This document shows, one piece after another, positions 7,867 to 17,251 of a stretch of 40,073 nucleotides of DNA (the stretch's first letter is position 1; the number at the start of each line of letters is the position of its first letter). Source of the DNA: Helicobacteraceae bacterium. Lineage in GTDB: Bacteria > Campylobacterota > Campylobacteria > Campylobacterales > SZUA-545. The notes under the pieces are model-generated. The model was not told the origin of the DNA. It did no database searches and was given only the letters and a program-made list of their open reading frames with translations. Where the stretch lies: positions 1 through 40,073 of the forward strand of contig JAIRKM010000073.1 of NCBI GenBank assembly GCA_031260125.1. Reading direction: 5' to 3'. A program made the translations under genes and the position numbers.

Positions 7867-9246
7867 ATGGCAAGCGACAAGAGAGAGAGAGAGACAAGAA
7901 AGCAGATCGTAGAGTTAGCGCGCCAATATGCCAAAAAGTTTCATCCGTTACACGATTTTGATCGCGAAGCGCCGTTCAAGGAAGGCGATCGGATAAGTTA
8001 CGCCGGACGGGTTTATGACGACGAAGAGATCGCAAATCTTGTTGAGGCGGCGCTGGAGTTTTGGCTTACGCCCGGACGCTTTGCCCGCGATTTCGAGCGG
8101 GAGCTTGCCCGCGTAATCGGCGTTAATTCGGCGTTCTACTGCTCTAGCGGCAGCAACGCCAATCTCCTTGCGCTCTCGGCGCTAACCTCGCCGCTACTAG
8201 GCGATCGCAGGCTATTAAGAGGCGACGAGGTTATCACCGTCGCGGCGGGTTTCCCCACGACCGTTTTTCCAATCGTGCAAAACGGCGCGATTCCCGTTTT
8301 CGTCGATATTGCGCTTCCAACTTACAACGTTGATATAACGCAACTTGAAAACGCGGTTTCGCACAAAACCAAAGCGGTTATTTTGGCGCACACGCTTGGC
8401 AATCCGTTTGATATTAAGGCGGTCAAAGCCTTCTGCAAAAAATACAATCTGTGGCTGATCGAGGATAACTGCGACGCTTTTGGAAGCGAATATACGTTAG
8501 ACGGCAAAACGGGCTTAACCGGCTCGTTCGGTGATATTGGAACGCTTAGCTTCTATCCGCCGCATCATATCACCACAGGCGAAGGCGGCGCGGTTTTTAC
8601 AAACGATCCTCTGCTGGCGAAGATTTTGCTCAGCTTTCGCGATTGGGGGCGCGATTGCGTCTGTCCAAGCGGCAAGGACAACGTATGCGGCGCGCGGTTT
8701 AATAGCGCGGCGAATACCTACGGGCAACTTCCGGCTGGTTTTGATCACAAATATACCTATTCGCATATCGGTTACAATTTCCAAGCCACCGATCTGGGCG
8801 CGTCGATTGGACTCGCGCAGTTAAAAAAGCTCGCCGACAACACGGCGGCGCGGCGCGAAAACTTTGATCGGCTCTTTTGGGCGCTAAAACCTCTTGAAGA
8901 TAGCGGCGCGATCATTCTGCCGCAAGCTACGCCAAACGCCAATCCAAGCTGGTTCGGCTTTCCCATAACGATCGCCGAAAAAACGAAACGATCGCGCTTA
9001 GAAGTCGCGCGTTTTTTGGAAGAGCGCGGCGTTCAAATCCGCCTGCTGTTTGCCGGCAATATCGTTCGGCAACCCGCGTTTGTTACGAGTAACGGGCAAA
9101 AACTCGTCGATTTTCGCGTAGCGGGCGATCTGATAAACTCCGATCGCGTTATGAACGATACGTTTTGGATCGGCGTTTATCCGCGTATTGGCGCGGCGCG
9201 ATGCGAATATATGGCGCGGCTTGTTACGCAAGCGCTTAGTCAATAA
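7867..9246 (+). CDS. rfbH: RfbH/DdhC: CDP-4-keto-6-deoxyglucose 3-dehydrase (E1)
   Basis: A 459-residue PLP-dependent protein of the DegT/DnrJ/EryC1 fold. The PLP lysine of the aminotransferases is replaced by histidine (YPPHHIT, about residues 230-236), the hallmark of the E1 dehydrases. The [2Fe-2S] cysteines specific to RfbH/DdhC are present in DCVCPSGKDNVC near residue 264. E1 removes the C3 hydroxyl of CDP-4-keto-6-deoxyglucose with an E3 reductase, on the way to 3,6-dideoxyhexoses of O-antigens. The substrate-making enzyme, CDP-glucose 4,6-dehydratase, survives here only as a stump directly downstream. A (GA)7 run at codons 5-10 could switch the gene off by slippage; the present length is in frame. 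Confidence 0.88.
   Translation: MASDKRERETRKQIVELARQYAKKFHPLHDFDREAPFKEGDRISYAGRVYDDEEIANLVEAALEFWLTPGRFARDFERELARVIGVNSAFYCSSGSNANLLALSALTSPLLGDRRLLRGDEVITVAAGFPTTVFPIVQNGAIPVFVDIALPTYNVDITQLENAVSHKTKAVILAHTLGNPFDIKAVKAFCKKYNLWLIEDNCDAFGSEYTLDGKTGLTGSFGDIGTLSFYPPHHITTGEGGAVFTNDPLLAKILLSFRDWGRDCVCPSGKDNVCGARFNSAANTYGQLPAGFDHKYTYSHIGYNFQATDLGASIGLAQLKKLADNTAARRENFDRLFWALKPLEDSGAIILPQATPNANPSWFGFPITIAEKTKRSRLEVARFLEERGVQIRLLFAGNIVRQPAFVTSNGQKLVDFRVAGDLINSDRVMNDTFWIGVYPRIGAARCEYMARLVTQALSQ
7881..7894 (+). repeat. GA dinucleotide tract, 7 units, in rfbH codons 5-10
   Basis: Fourteen bases of GA repeat immediately after the rfbH start. Gain or loss of one unit would frameshift the gene at its fifth codon, giving classic on/off phase variation. 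Seven units is short, so the rate may be low. Confidence 0.75.
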
Positions 9247-9254
9247 AATGTTAA

Positions 9255-9397
9255 ATGCGTTTTTTGATCACGGGGCATACGGGTTTTGTCGGCGCCTGGA
9301 CGGCGCTATTTTTGCGCGAGCTTGGGCATACGGTTTGCGGACTGGCGCTAGAGCCCGCCAGATTTAATATTGAAAATGCGCAAAAGGTATTAAAAGA

Positions 9398-9407
<10 letters not shown>
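9255..9407 (+). pseudogene. N-terminal stump of CDP-glucose 4,6-dehydratase (rfbG/ddhB)
   Basis: A 50-codon frame begins MRFLITGHTGFVGAW and continues LRELGHTVCGLALEP. This closely follows the N-terminus of CDP-glucose 4,6-dehydratases (VTGHTGFKGSWL, then LGA, then ALEP). The full enzyme is about 360 residues; here similarity ends after residue 34, and 16 unrelated residues lead to TAA 9407, overlapping the next gene start. It lies nine bases after rfbH, the position expected for a pathway partner. The other residues may be the 3' end of the same or another gene after an internal deletion. Confidence 0.7.
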
Positions 9408-9934
<527 letters not shown>

Positions 9935-10025
9935 TCTCAATCTACCTAACTTAGGCGACATTCGTCTGTGATTTGACTAGCAACGCTCTCTCGCGCCGCT
10001 ATGGAAAGCGGGCGATTTGCTACGG

Positions 10026-10424
10026 TTATCTGGGCGCGCAGGTCAAGTCGCCTTCTTCGCAAGCGCCCAGCTTTTTAATCTCTTCGGTTCTAATTCGCGT
10101 TTTTTCGGCAAGACACGAACTTAGCACCATGTGATAAATACTGCCGCCGATCGATCCTGACGCTTCAAAAGCGCAGGAGAGATCGCGAAACTTTATCCAC
10201 GCGCTTTGCGCCTCTTTTAGCATGGTTTTACTTTCGGCGGGAAGAGATTTTCGGTACGACGAATAAACGGCGTTTAGCTCTTTATCCGCCGCTTCATATT
10301 CCTCCGCGGCGCATTCGTTCAACTCCAGTTGCGTCTGTGGATCGCCGCAATCGGCTTTGGCAAGCGTGAAGCCGACCAAACAAACGAAAATCAATGCGCT
10401 TTTTGTAGCGTTTGACGTTTTCAT
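10026..10424 (-). CDS. Secreted LprI/DUF1311-like protein
   Basis: A 132-residue protein with an N-terminal signal peptide (positive start, hydrophobic core ending ALA-like at about residue 23). A DUF1311/LprI-type domain follows: DCGDPQTQLELNECAA, a Leu-Asn-x-Val-Tyr segment, AQSAWIKFRDLSCAFEA and a terminal C-rich region. Members are periplasmic or envelope-anchored; LprI of Mycobacterium inhibits lysozyme, but most relatives are uncharacterised. It is the last gene of the - strand block, 27 bases after ridA, with its own strong ribosome-binding site (AAGGAGG). Confidence 0.8.
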   Translation of the reverse strand: MKTSNATKSALIFVCLVGFTLAKADCGDPQTQLELNECAAEEYEAADKELNAVYSSYRKSLPAESKTMLKEAQSAWIKFRDLSCAFEASGSIGGSIYHMVLSSCLAEKTRIRTEEIKKLGACEEGDLTCAPR

Positions 10425-10451
10425 AAACCCTCCTTGTGTTGGTGATTGTAT

Positions 10452-10826
10452 TTACTCTGCCGCCGCGACGCACTCCAGCTCAATCAGCGCGTTTTTGGGC
10501 AACGCCTTTACAGCCACAGTACTTCTAGCGGGCTTATGATTGCCGAAAAACTCGGCGTATAGGGCGTTTACGGCGGCGAAATCATCGATATTCGTTAGAA
10601 AAAGCGTCGTCTTCAACACCTTGTCAACACCGCTTCCGCCCGCCTCTAAAACATTTTTTAAGTTGGAGAATACCTGCTTCGCCTGCGCCGTCACATCGCC
10701 GCTCTCAAACCCGCCGTCAGGGTTCAGCGCTATCTGCCCGCTTGCGTACAAAAGCCCGTTATGAACTATCGCCTGCGAATAGGGACCAATCGCGCTAGGC
10801 GCATTCTCAGTTGAGATGATCTGCAT
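10452..10826 (-). CDS. ridA: RidA/YjgF family enamine/imine deaminase
   Basis: A 124-residue protein matching RidA along its whole length: APSAIGPYSQAI at the N-terminus, YASGQIALNPDGG, and a late PARSTVAV whose Arg binds the substrate carboxylate. The IELECVA ending carries the conserved Glu. RidA trims reactive 2-aminoacrylate and related imines produced by PLP enzymes, protecting them in the cytoplasm. A strong AGGAGG site lies upstream. It sits between an outer-membrane protein and the LprI-like gene in the same transcriptional direction. Confidence 0.95.
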   Translation of the reverse strand: MQIISTENAPSAIGPYSQAIVHNGLLYASGQIALNPDGGFESGDVTAQAKQVFSNLKNVLEAGGSGVDKVLKTTLFLTNIDDFAAVNALYAEFFGNHKPARSTVAVKALPKNALIELECVAAAE

Positions 10827-10835
10827 TTTTTCCTC

Positions 10836-11360
10836 CTAAAACAGCGAAAGAGATAAACATACATAGGCGTTTAAGTAACTGTCTAAGTCAAGATCGTCGT
10901 TGTCTTTACCAAATGTGCGGTGATAGCGTAAACCAATTTCCATCTGTGCGCCCGGAAAGCGCTCGTCAAGCAGTATCAACCCCCCCGCAATGCCGTAAAT
11001 GTTAAGGCTGTCGCTTGAAGTGTGGAGTGAAGAGGTGTGGCGGTAGTTGAGCCGCCCTAAATCCATGCCCAAAAAACCGCCTATATATTGGCTGGTTTGC
11101 TCCACCATGTGAACTCCTAGCGTAAGCATCTGCGCGTCGCCCTGTTTGGAGCCTTCAAACATATCGTAGGCGATAACCACCCTGATCGATTCTATATCGT
11201 AACCGATCATTCCGCCCGGTCCCCACTGGTTCTTGCTGTCGGTCTTTTCGCCGCCGTATTCACCCTTTTGTATCATATCGCCATAGCGAATACCCAGCGT
11301 AAGTCCACCGGCGTTCATCGACAGCGCCAGCGCGCACAAAGAAAAAATCAAACGCCACAT
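10836..11360 (-). CDS. Small outer-membrane beta-barrel protein
   Basis: A 174-residue protein with a signal peptide (residues 1 to about 18) and alternating polar/hydrophobic strands typical of an eight-stranded barrel: TLGIRYGDMI, GGMIGYDIESIRVVIAYDMF, IGGFLGMDLGRLNYRH, QMEIGLRYHRTFG. It ends in phenylalanine, as outer-membrane proteins do for BAM recognition. No specific family is recognised. Its ATG overlaps the gatB stop by one base (TAATG), so the two are coupled. The coding strand contains a run of seven G at residues coding AGGL, a possible slippage site. Confidence 0.7.
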   Translation of the reverse strand: MWRLIFSLCALALSMNAGGLTLGIRYGDMIQKGEYGGEKTDSKNQWGPGGMIGYDIESIRVVIAYDMFEGSKQGDAQMLTLGVHMVEQTSQYIGGFLGMDLGRLNYRHTSSLHTSSDSLNIYGIAGGLILLDERFPGAQMEIGLRYHRTFGKDNDDLDLDSYLNAYVCLSLSLF

Positions 11361-12790
11361 TACCCTATCCTTTTCTTCAGAAATTCGTTTACCTTCGCGG
11401 GGTTTGCCGTACCGCCGCTTGCCTTCATCGCCTGACCGACAAAAAAGCCAAAAAGTTTGGTATCGCCGTTTTTGTATCGCGTCAGACTCTCTTCGTTCGC
11501 ATTAAGAACCGCTTCGATCAGCCTCTCGATCGCCGCGTCGTCGCTTACCTGCCTCAAGCCTAGCTTTTCGATCGCCTCGTCAACGCCGCTGCTGTTCGCA
11601 AAGAGAAAATCCAGCACCTCTTTGCCCGCCTTTGCGCTGATCGTGCCGTCCTCAATTCGAGCGATAAGTTTAGCGAGAGTTTCCGGCACAATCGCGCATT
11701 CGGCGATCTCAATCTGCGCCTTTTTACATCTTCCCAATAGTTCTGTTGTAAGCCAGCTTACGGCGTTTTTGGGCGAAATGTCGTGTTTTAACACCGCTTC
11801 AAAATACACCACCAAATCTAGGTCGGCGGTAATTACGGCGGCGTCGTAGGGGCTTAGTCCCAACTCGTCTATATAGCGCGCGCGTTTTTGATCGGGTAGC
11901 TCCGGCAAAACGTCGATCTCTTTAAGTATCGTTTCATCCAGTACAACCGGTAGAAGGTCTGGATCGGGAAAGTAGCGGTAATCCGCCGACTCTTCCTTGC
12001 CTCTCATCGATCGTGTTTCGTTTCTGTCGCTGTCATATAGGCGAGTCTCCTGCCAAACCTTTTTGTCGTAATCGCCCTCTTCCCATGCCTCCCGCTGACG
12101 GCTTACCTCGTACTCGATCGCCTTTTGAATAAACTTAAAGCTGTTGAGATTTTTGATCTCGACACGCGGATAGAGATTTGGATCGCCTTTGGGACGAATC
12201 GATACGTTAGCATCGCAGCGAAACGATCCCTCCTGCATATTCGCGTCGCTGATCCCAAGATAGCGGACGATGCTGTGTAGTTTTTTCAGATAGCTTACCG
12301 CTTCGCTGGAGCTTCGCATATCCGGCTCGCTGACAATTTCCAAAAGCGGCGTTCCTGCGCGGTTGAGATCGACATTAGAAGCCGATCCCGCGTGAATGTT
12401 CTTGCCCGCGTCCTCCTCAAGATGAGCGCGGGTAAGCCCAATTTTTTTTTGCGATCCGTCCTCGTAATCGATCATCAGATATCCGCCCTCAACGATCGGA
12501 TGCGCTAGTTGGCTGATCTGATAGGCCTTTGGCAGATCGGGGTAAAAGTAGTTTTTGCGGTCAAAAATACTTTTTTTATGCACCGTCGCGTTGATCGCTC
12601 TTCCAAACTTCCCCGCTTTGACGAACGCCTCCCTATTGGGCGATGGCAGCGCGCCCGGAAGCGCCAGACAGGTTGGGCAAGTGTGCCTGTTTGGCTTATC
12701 GCCAAAGCTCGTAGCGCACGAACAAAACATCTTTGTCTTTGTGTTTAACTGCACGTGAACTTCCAAGCCAATCACTGTTTCAAACTCCAT
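11360..12790 (-). CDS. gatB: Aspartyl/glutamyl-tRNA amidotransferase subunit B
   Basis: A 476-residue GatB, the usual length. It starts [15 protein letters not shown] and carries the family blocks [28 protein letters not shown] and [11 protein letters not shown]. The C-terminal YqeY-like tail ends [11 protein letters not shown]. GatB activates and binds misacylated Glu-tRNA(Gln) or Asp-tRNA(Asn) within the GatCAB complex; such bacteria lack one or both direct synthetases. gatA and gatC are not in this window. It overlaps the thiE-like gene upstream by 11 bases and the barrel gene downstream by one base. An A9 run is present in the coding strand near residue 115. Confidence 0.98.
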   Translation of the reverse strand: MEFETVIGLEVHVQLNTKTKMFCSCATSFGDKPNRHTCPTCLALPGALPSPNREAFVKAGKFGRAINATVHKKSIFDRKNYFYPDLPKAYQISQLAHPIVEGGYLMIDYEDGSQKKIGLTRAHLEEDAGKNIHAGSASNVDLNRAGTPLLEIVSEPDMRSSSEAVSYLKKLHSIVRYLGISDANMQEGSFRCDANVSIRPKGDPNLYPRVEIKNLNSFKFIQKAIEYEVSRQREAWEEGDYDKKVWQETRLYDSDRNETRSMRGKEESADYRYFPDPDLLPVVLDETILKEIDVLPELPDQKRARYIDELGLSPYDAAVITADLDLVVYFEAVLKHDISPKNAVSWLTTELLGRCKKAQIEIAECAIVPETLAKLIARIEDGTISAKAGKEVLDFLFANSSGVDEAIEKLGLRQVSDDAAIERLIEAVLNANEESLTRYKNGDTKLFGFFVGQAMKASGGTANPAKVNEFLKKRIG

Positions 12791-13343
12791 TGTTGTCCTT
12801 TCTTACAAAAAAGCGAATCGAGGCGAAAGCGAACACGCCGCTTAGGCAGCGCGCGTGCGCTTCGTCCACAATGCCGCCCAGAGCGATCGTTTTTGAACGA
12901 ATTGTAGGATTTAATGATTGAAGAAATGAGACGCCCAGCGGCAAACCCTTGTTTGCAACCTCAAATATGGGCGATATGACGATCCGATCGGCGCCGCGCT
13001 TAAACGCCCTTACCGCCTCGCCGCGGCTGTGCGTACTTGCGATTACGAAAGCGCCGGAACGTTTCGCCCGCCCAATCTCTCTTTGCATAGAGCCGCTAAG
13101 GTGGACGCCAAACGCGCCCAGCCGCTTTGCCGCCGTTGGAGAGTTATGCAGGAGAGCCTTCGTACCAAGGCGCCGACAGAGGCGCACAAATAGCCTCGCT
13201 AACGCTTCATAGCGTGGATTGTTCCGATCCCGCAGGCAGACGAAATCGGGGCGAAACCGCCTTACGCTCGCGCTAAGCGCGTGTGAAAATCCGCTTTTCT
13301 CCCGCGGAAAGTGGCTAGGATCGGTGATTTGATATTTTTTCAA
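12780..13343 (-). CDS. ThiE/TenI-like thiamine phosphate synthase family protein
   Basis: A 187-residue TIM-barrel protein recognisable by the ThiE/TenI succession: CLRDR near residue 35, GVHLSG near 78, ASTHS near 102, [17 protein letters not shown] near 117 and ALGGI near 153. Thiamine phosphate synthase joins the pyrimidine and thiazole moieties; TenI-like relatives aromatise the thiazole. It is about 20 residues shorter than typical ThiE, and several substrate-contact positions differ (LRDR rather than LReK), so a TenI-like role is as likely as ThiE. It overlaps both neighbours, which indicates a single transcript. Confidence 0.75.
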   Translation of the reverse strand: MKKYQITDPSHFPREKSGFSHALSASVRRFRPDFVCLRDRNNPRYEALARLFVRLCRRLGTKALLHNSPTAAKRLGAFGVHLSGSMQREIGRAKRSGAFVIASTHSRGEAVRAFKRGADRIVISPIFEVANKGLPLGVSFLQSLNPTIRSKTIALGGIVDEAHARCLSGVFAFASIRFFVRKDNNGV

Positions 13344-13587
13344 TGAGCTTTTCTAGCAGCGTTGTTTGGGTTTTTTGCTCTTTGTGGATATCTCTAAAGA
13401 GCTTCACGCCTTCCAGAGAGACCACAAGCAGAAAGCCCGGCGTCAAGCCAGCCACAGCCGCGCCCACGGCAAAGTGAACGCCAAATGGGTAGGCGTAGAT
13501 AAACGCGGCGTAAGCGCCCCCTACGCAAACAACCCACGCAACGCCTATAAGAAAACCAAGCGCCAGATCAAACACCAAACTACGCAA
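13315..13587 (-). CDS. Small membrane protein linked to atpB
   Basis: A 90-residue protein with two hydrophobic helices (about residues 5-35 and 38-60) and a basic, coiled tail ending with [11 protein letters not shown]. No enzyme motif is visible. It lies ten bases after atpB and overlaps the thiE-like gene by 29 bases. A small membrane protein next to atpB is a recurring arrangement in Campylobacterota, which suggests a role in ATP synthase assembly or membrane insertion, but this is inference from position only. Confidence 0.65.
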   Translation of the reverse strand: MRSLVFDLALGFLIGVAWVVCVGGAYAAFIYAYPFGVHFAVGAAVAGLTPGFLLVVSLEGVKLFRDIHKEQKTQTTLLEKLIEKISNHRS

Positions 13588-13596
13588 TGGATTTGC

Positions 13597-14295
13597 TCAG
13601 TGGCTCTCTTCTTCGATAAGAACGGCGCCTCCAAGATACACGTAGGTGAGTATCATAAATATAAAGGTCTGGAGCAAACCGAAAAAGAAAAGCAGAAAAA
13701 ACGCCGGCAAGGGCAGAATATACGGCACCAGCAAAAGCATAACAAGCAAAAACATATCGTCGCCTTTGACGTTGCCAAAGAGCCTGAACGAAAGCGAGAT
13801 GATCCGCGAAAAGTGCGAGATCAGCTCAATGGGAAACATCAGCGGCGCGAGAGGTTTTACCGGCCCCATAAAGTGAGCGAAATAATGAAAAAAGCCCTGT
13901 GAGCGAATCCCTTCAAAGTTGTAATAGATAAATACTATCAACGCCATAACAAGCGTAATGTTGATATTTGCCGTAGGCGATTCAAAACCCGGAATGATAC
14001 CTATCATATTGGAAACGAAGATAAACAGACCGAACGTTCCAATCAGCGGGACGTATTTGCGCGCCCGTTCCTCGCCCATAACGTCAGCGCCGAGCTTGTG
14101 CGTACTCTCCACAAACCACTCAAGCACGTTCTGCATACCGCTTGGAATCGTCTTGAGGTTTCTTGTTACAAAAAAAGTGACCAGAATGATAATCGCCGCG
14201 ACCAGTATTGCATGCGTCAGCATCAGATAGAAAAAGTCGTGCGTATTGCCCAGCGCCCCCAGAAAAGTCCAAATCCTCTGATTCATAGCTTCCAT
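13597..14295 (-). CDS. atpB: F0F1 ATP synthase subunit a
   Basis: A 232-residue integral membrane protein with five to six transmembrane helices. The proton-path arginine helix is present ([17 protein letters not shown] near residue 160). The subunit a C-terminal block also follows, [19 protein letters not shown]. It conducts protons with the c-ring of the F0 sector in the inner membrane. The start at 14295 is favoured by GAGGA seven bases upstream; ATG three codons in is an alternative. The remaining atp genes are not nearby, as is usual in this phylum, where atpB stands apart. Confidence 0.96.
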   Translation of the reverse strand: MEAMNQRIWTFLGALGNTHDFFYLMLTHAILVAAIIILVTFFVTRNLKTIPSGMQNVLEWFVESTHKLGADVMGEERARKYVPLIGTFGLFIFVSNMIGIIPGFESPTANINITLVMALIVFIYYNFEGIRSQGFFHYFAHFMGPVKPLAPLMFPIELISHFSRIISLSFRLFGNVKGDDMFLLVMLLLVPYILPLPAFFLLFFFGLLQTFIFMILTYVYLGGAVLIEEESH

Positions 14296-14342
14296 ACAAA
14301 ATTCCTCGTCTAAAGTCGCTTAAAAGTCTAACAGATCGCGGC

Positions 14343-16331
14343 TTAGAAGGCGATCTCCTTGATATCCGCCACTTTCAAAAACGCCGCGTATATCAACCTC
14401 ATAAGCGCCAGGCGGTTTTCCCGCAGCTTTTGATCTTCGGCGTTGATCATCACGGCGTCAAAGAACTCGTCAAGCGGCTTTTTAAGCCCAAAGAGGGCGT
14501 TTAGTAGCTCTAAATCGTCCTTCGCGTCAATGGCGCTAAACGCCTCAAACAGCCTGCCCTCCTCTTTTTTCTCAAAGAGGCTCTCATCAACGCTGCCTGA
14601 CTCGGCGCTCTGATCTTTTAATATGTTGGCGACTCGCTTAAAGAGGGCAAGATTCTCCTCAAAGCGATCGGTTTTGGAGACGCAAAGGAGCGCCTTTACT
14701 TTGTTGTTTACAGCCAAAACATCCTCTTCGCCGGCGGCGAGAACAGCCTTTACGATCGAGCCGTTTGCGCCCAATACGGCGACAAGCCTCTCTTTGAAAA
14801 ACGCTATCAGCGGTTCAATGTCAAACGGCTTGTAGAGATCGGCAAGAAGCGTAAGGCACCTGCGTATGTTAAAGCGCCAGTTGAAGCTAATGGCGATTTT
14901 GGCGATCGACGCGGCGGCGCGCCGTAAGGCAAAGGGGTCTTTGCTGCCGCTTGGAGCGCTGCCGATCGAAAAAAGCGACATAAGCGCGTCAATTTTCGTA
15001 ACGATCGCGAGAAGCGCGCCCGTTTGCGTAGCGGGCAGGGCGGAATCCTCTCCCAGCGGAAGATACTGCTCGTAGAGCGCCACCGCTACCGCCTCATCCT
15101 CTCCAAGTTTTTCCGCATAACGCCTACCCATCACGCCCTGCAATTCGGTAAACTCGTAAACCATCTGCGAAGCGAGATCACGCTTGGAAATTTCCACCGC
15201 CCGATCGATATATTGATCGCTGATATTCATAAATTTAGTTAATCGTTTTGCTACAATTTGCTCCCTCGCCTGTTTATCATATATTGTGCCTAGTCCATAC
15301 GCATAGCTGATCCCTTTTAACGGTTCGTCTTGCAAACCATTTTTTAGATCGTTTCTCCAGAAAAAAAGAGCATCATTCAAACGCGGTCTTAAAACTTTCT
15401 CGTTACCTTTTATAATCGCGTCAAAATCATCGGTAAACGCATTGCTTATAACAACAAAGTGATTGGTCAGCCTGCCATTTTCAAATACAGGAAAATAACG
15501 CTGGTTCGTCTTCATAGAGGTAATGATAACTTCACTTGGAAGTTCCAGAAACCCCCGATCAAAGCTCCCCAAAAGAGCGGTCGGATACTCTGTAATCGCC
15601 GTTACTTCGTCCAGTAGATCCGGATCGCGATCGATGGATAAGTTGTGTTCTTTTTCAATCCGATCAAAACTTTCCAATATATTCTCGCGTCGTTTTTTGC
15701 TGTCCAGAAGCACACCGCGCTCTTGTAAAAACCGCTCAAAATCCGCTCCGTTTTCAATGGGTTGAAGATCGAAACTGTACGATCTGTGGACAAACGTGCT
15801 TTTGGCGGATTTTACCCCAAAAAGCTCGCAATCGATCAGGCGATCGTTGTGCAAAACCATTAACGATCGCACCGGTCGTATAAACTCAAAACTGTTGGCG
15901 CCCCACCGCATCGCTTTGCCAAAACTTAATGAGTTAAGATAGCTTTTTAACAGCAAAGGAATTATCTCGCCGATCTCCTTGCCTTCAAATGTTTGTTCAT
16001 AAAAGAAAACTTTCCGCCCTTTTTGTTCCGTCACGCCGAGTTCGTCTATTCTAGCGCCGCATTTCTTCGCAAATCCGATCGCGGCGGCGCTTGCCAAGCC
16101 GCCCTCCTCCGCTGGAGGTCCGAACACCCTCTTGACGCGGCTTGGCTGTTTTGCGGGAAAATCGGTGTGAAAAAAAACCAAGCGGCGCGGAGTAAAATCG
16201 AAGCGAAAGTCAGAGTCGATCCCAAAGCTCTCGCACGCCAATCGGTACTTTTTAACGCAGTTGGCAAGCTCTTTGATCAGCGGCTTTGCCGGTAGTTCCT
16301 CAACGCCGATTTCAATCAGGAGCGATTCCAA
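14343..16331 (-). CDS. glyS: Glycyl-tRNA synthetase beta subunit
   Basis: A 662-residue GlyS, starting MESLLIEIGVEELPA, the conserved family opening, followed by DFTPRRLVF, RVFGPP, PVRSLMVL and the GS-KDPFALRR block near residue 465. The C-terminal anticodon-binding helical domain is complete. It forms an alpha2beta2 tetramer with GlyQ (not in the window) and charges tRNA-Gly. It is 47 bases upstream of atpB on the same strand, so it may share the transcript. Its 5' end faces the cyclic-nucleotide gene cluster across an 80-base gap. Confidence 0.97.
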   Translation of the reverse strand: MESLLIEIGVEELPAKPLIKELANCVKKYRLACESFGIDSDFRFDFTPRRLVFFHTDFPAKQPSRVKRVFGPPAEEGGLASAAAIGFAKKCGARIDELGVTEQKGRKVFFYEQTFEGKEIGEIIPLLLKSYLNSLSFGKAMRWGANSFEFIRPVRSLMVLHNDRLIDCELFGVKSAKSTFVHRSYSFDLQPIENGADFERFLQERGVLLDSKKRRENILESFDRIEKEHNLSIDRDPDLLDEVTAITEYPTALLGSFDRGFLELPSEVIITSMKTNQRYFPVFENGRLTNHFVVISNAFTDDFDAIIKGNEKVLRPRLNDALFFWRNDLKNGLQDEPLKGISYAYGLGTIYDKQAREQIVAKRLTKFMNISDQYIDRAVEISKRDLASQMVYEFTELQGVMGRRYAEKLGEDEAVAVALYEQYLPLGEDSALPATQTGALLAIVTKIDALMSLFSIGSAPSGSKDPFALRRAAASIAKIAISFNWRFNIRRCLTLLADLYKPFDIEPLIAFFKERLVAVLGANGSIVKAVLAAGEEDVLAVNNKVKALLCVSKTDRFEENLALFKRVANILKDQSAESGSVDESLFEKKEEGRLFEAFSAIDAKDDLELLNALFGLKKPLDEFFDAVMINAEDQKLRENRLALMRLIYAAFLKVADIKEIAF

Positions 16332-16411
16332 AATATCCGCCTTTCGTCAATTAAAACGGCTATATTAGACAAAAGATTCTTTGGGTAGAATGGAAGCAGA
16401 CGGAGGCAGGA

Positions 16412-17251
16412 GTGAGCGACGGCGAGATTGTTGAGGTTGTTTCCGCTTTTGTGAACCGCTTTTTCGGCGAAGAGATGGCAGCGGCGCAGAAAGAGCTGGA
16501 TTTTCTCTACGGCAACGGCTTTGTAAAACCGCAGCTTGACTACATAAAGATGCGCCGTTTTCTTATTGCCGCTTATAACAACCTGAAATCGTTCGATCCT
16601 AAAATTACGGAAGGGCTGGTGGCAAAAGTCTATCAGGATGTTGAAAGGCTTTACGACTACCTTGCCGATTTTCTGAAAAAAACCAAACTTGCCAAACTGG
16701 TCTATGTCCGCGATTTTCTTCCCAGCGTTCCGCAATATAAAGCGCTTCAAGACGACGTAACCGTAACAGATGCGCGGAAAAAGCAGTATCAGCTTATCGC
16801 TTCGGCTACAGAAAGAGAACTCGCCGCGCTGGAGGCGCCGAAAAACGCCGAGGAACTCGCGTACGCAAAATCTCTCCACGCCAGAAATGTGGACGCGATC
16901 GACACGGTGGCGCGGTGCAAAGATAAACTGGCGATCATCACAAAAGAGCTAAAAGAGCTAGAGGCACAGATGAGTTCGGAGTTTTTCGGGCAGTACGACG
17001 AGTATATGAGCAGCATAAAAGACGGGCTGTTTGAGGTAACGAATACCAAAAGCTACTATTTTGACAAGCTGATGTGGGACTTTGCCGCCTCGTCGCCGCT
17101 GATTCAGAAATTTTTCACGCAATCAAGGATCGAAGGCGATTACAGCACAAAAACGATGATCCGTTACTATCTGAGAAATATCGACATAGGCAAGTCCAAC
17201 ACCTCCGAATGGCACAAGTATCTGCTAGATGTTTTAAAGGTTTTTGAGTAG
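16412..17251 (+). CDS. Helical protein of unknown function heading the cAMP-module cluster
   Basis: A 279-residue soluble protein without a recognised domain. It is predicted mostly helical, with a Lys/Glu/Ala-rich stretch around residues 125-190 that may form a coiled coil and an aromatic-rich C-terminal third (SYYFDKLMWDF, MIRYYLRNID). No signal peptide or membrane segment is seen. The GTG start follows GGAGG, and a TAGAAT element lies about 22 bases upstream as a candidate -10. Its stop is immediately followed by the ATG of the cyclic-nucleotide-binding gene, so the two products are probably made together and may interact. It could be the effector partner of that protein; this is inference from position. 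Confidence 0.7.
   Translation: MSDGEIVEVVSAFVNRFFGEEMAAAQKELDFLYGNGFVKPQLDYIKMRRFLIAAYNNLKSFDPKITEGLVAKVYQDVERLYDYLADFLKKTKLAKLVYVRDFLPSVPQYKALQDDVTVTDARKKQYQLIASATERELAALEAPKNAEELAYAKSLHARNVDAIDTVARCKDKLAIITKELKELEAQMSSEFFGQYDEYMSSIKDGLFEVTNTKSYYFDKLMWDFAASSPLIQKFFTQSRIEGDYSTKTMIRYYLRNIDIGKSNTSEWHKYLLDVLKVFE

Noticed and set aside
9935-10025. Possible terminator between the convergent RmlC-family and LprI-like genes
   Set aside because: I found no stable hairpin. Bases up to 9971 instead encode the out-of-frame RmlC ending.
13366-13902. Long + strand frame of 178 codons opposite atpB
   Set aside because: It is very Lys/Gln-rich, antisense to clear atpB sequence, and has no supporting start.
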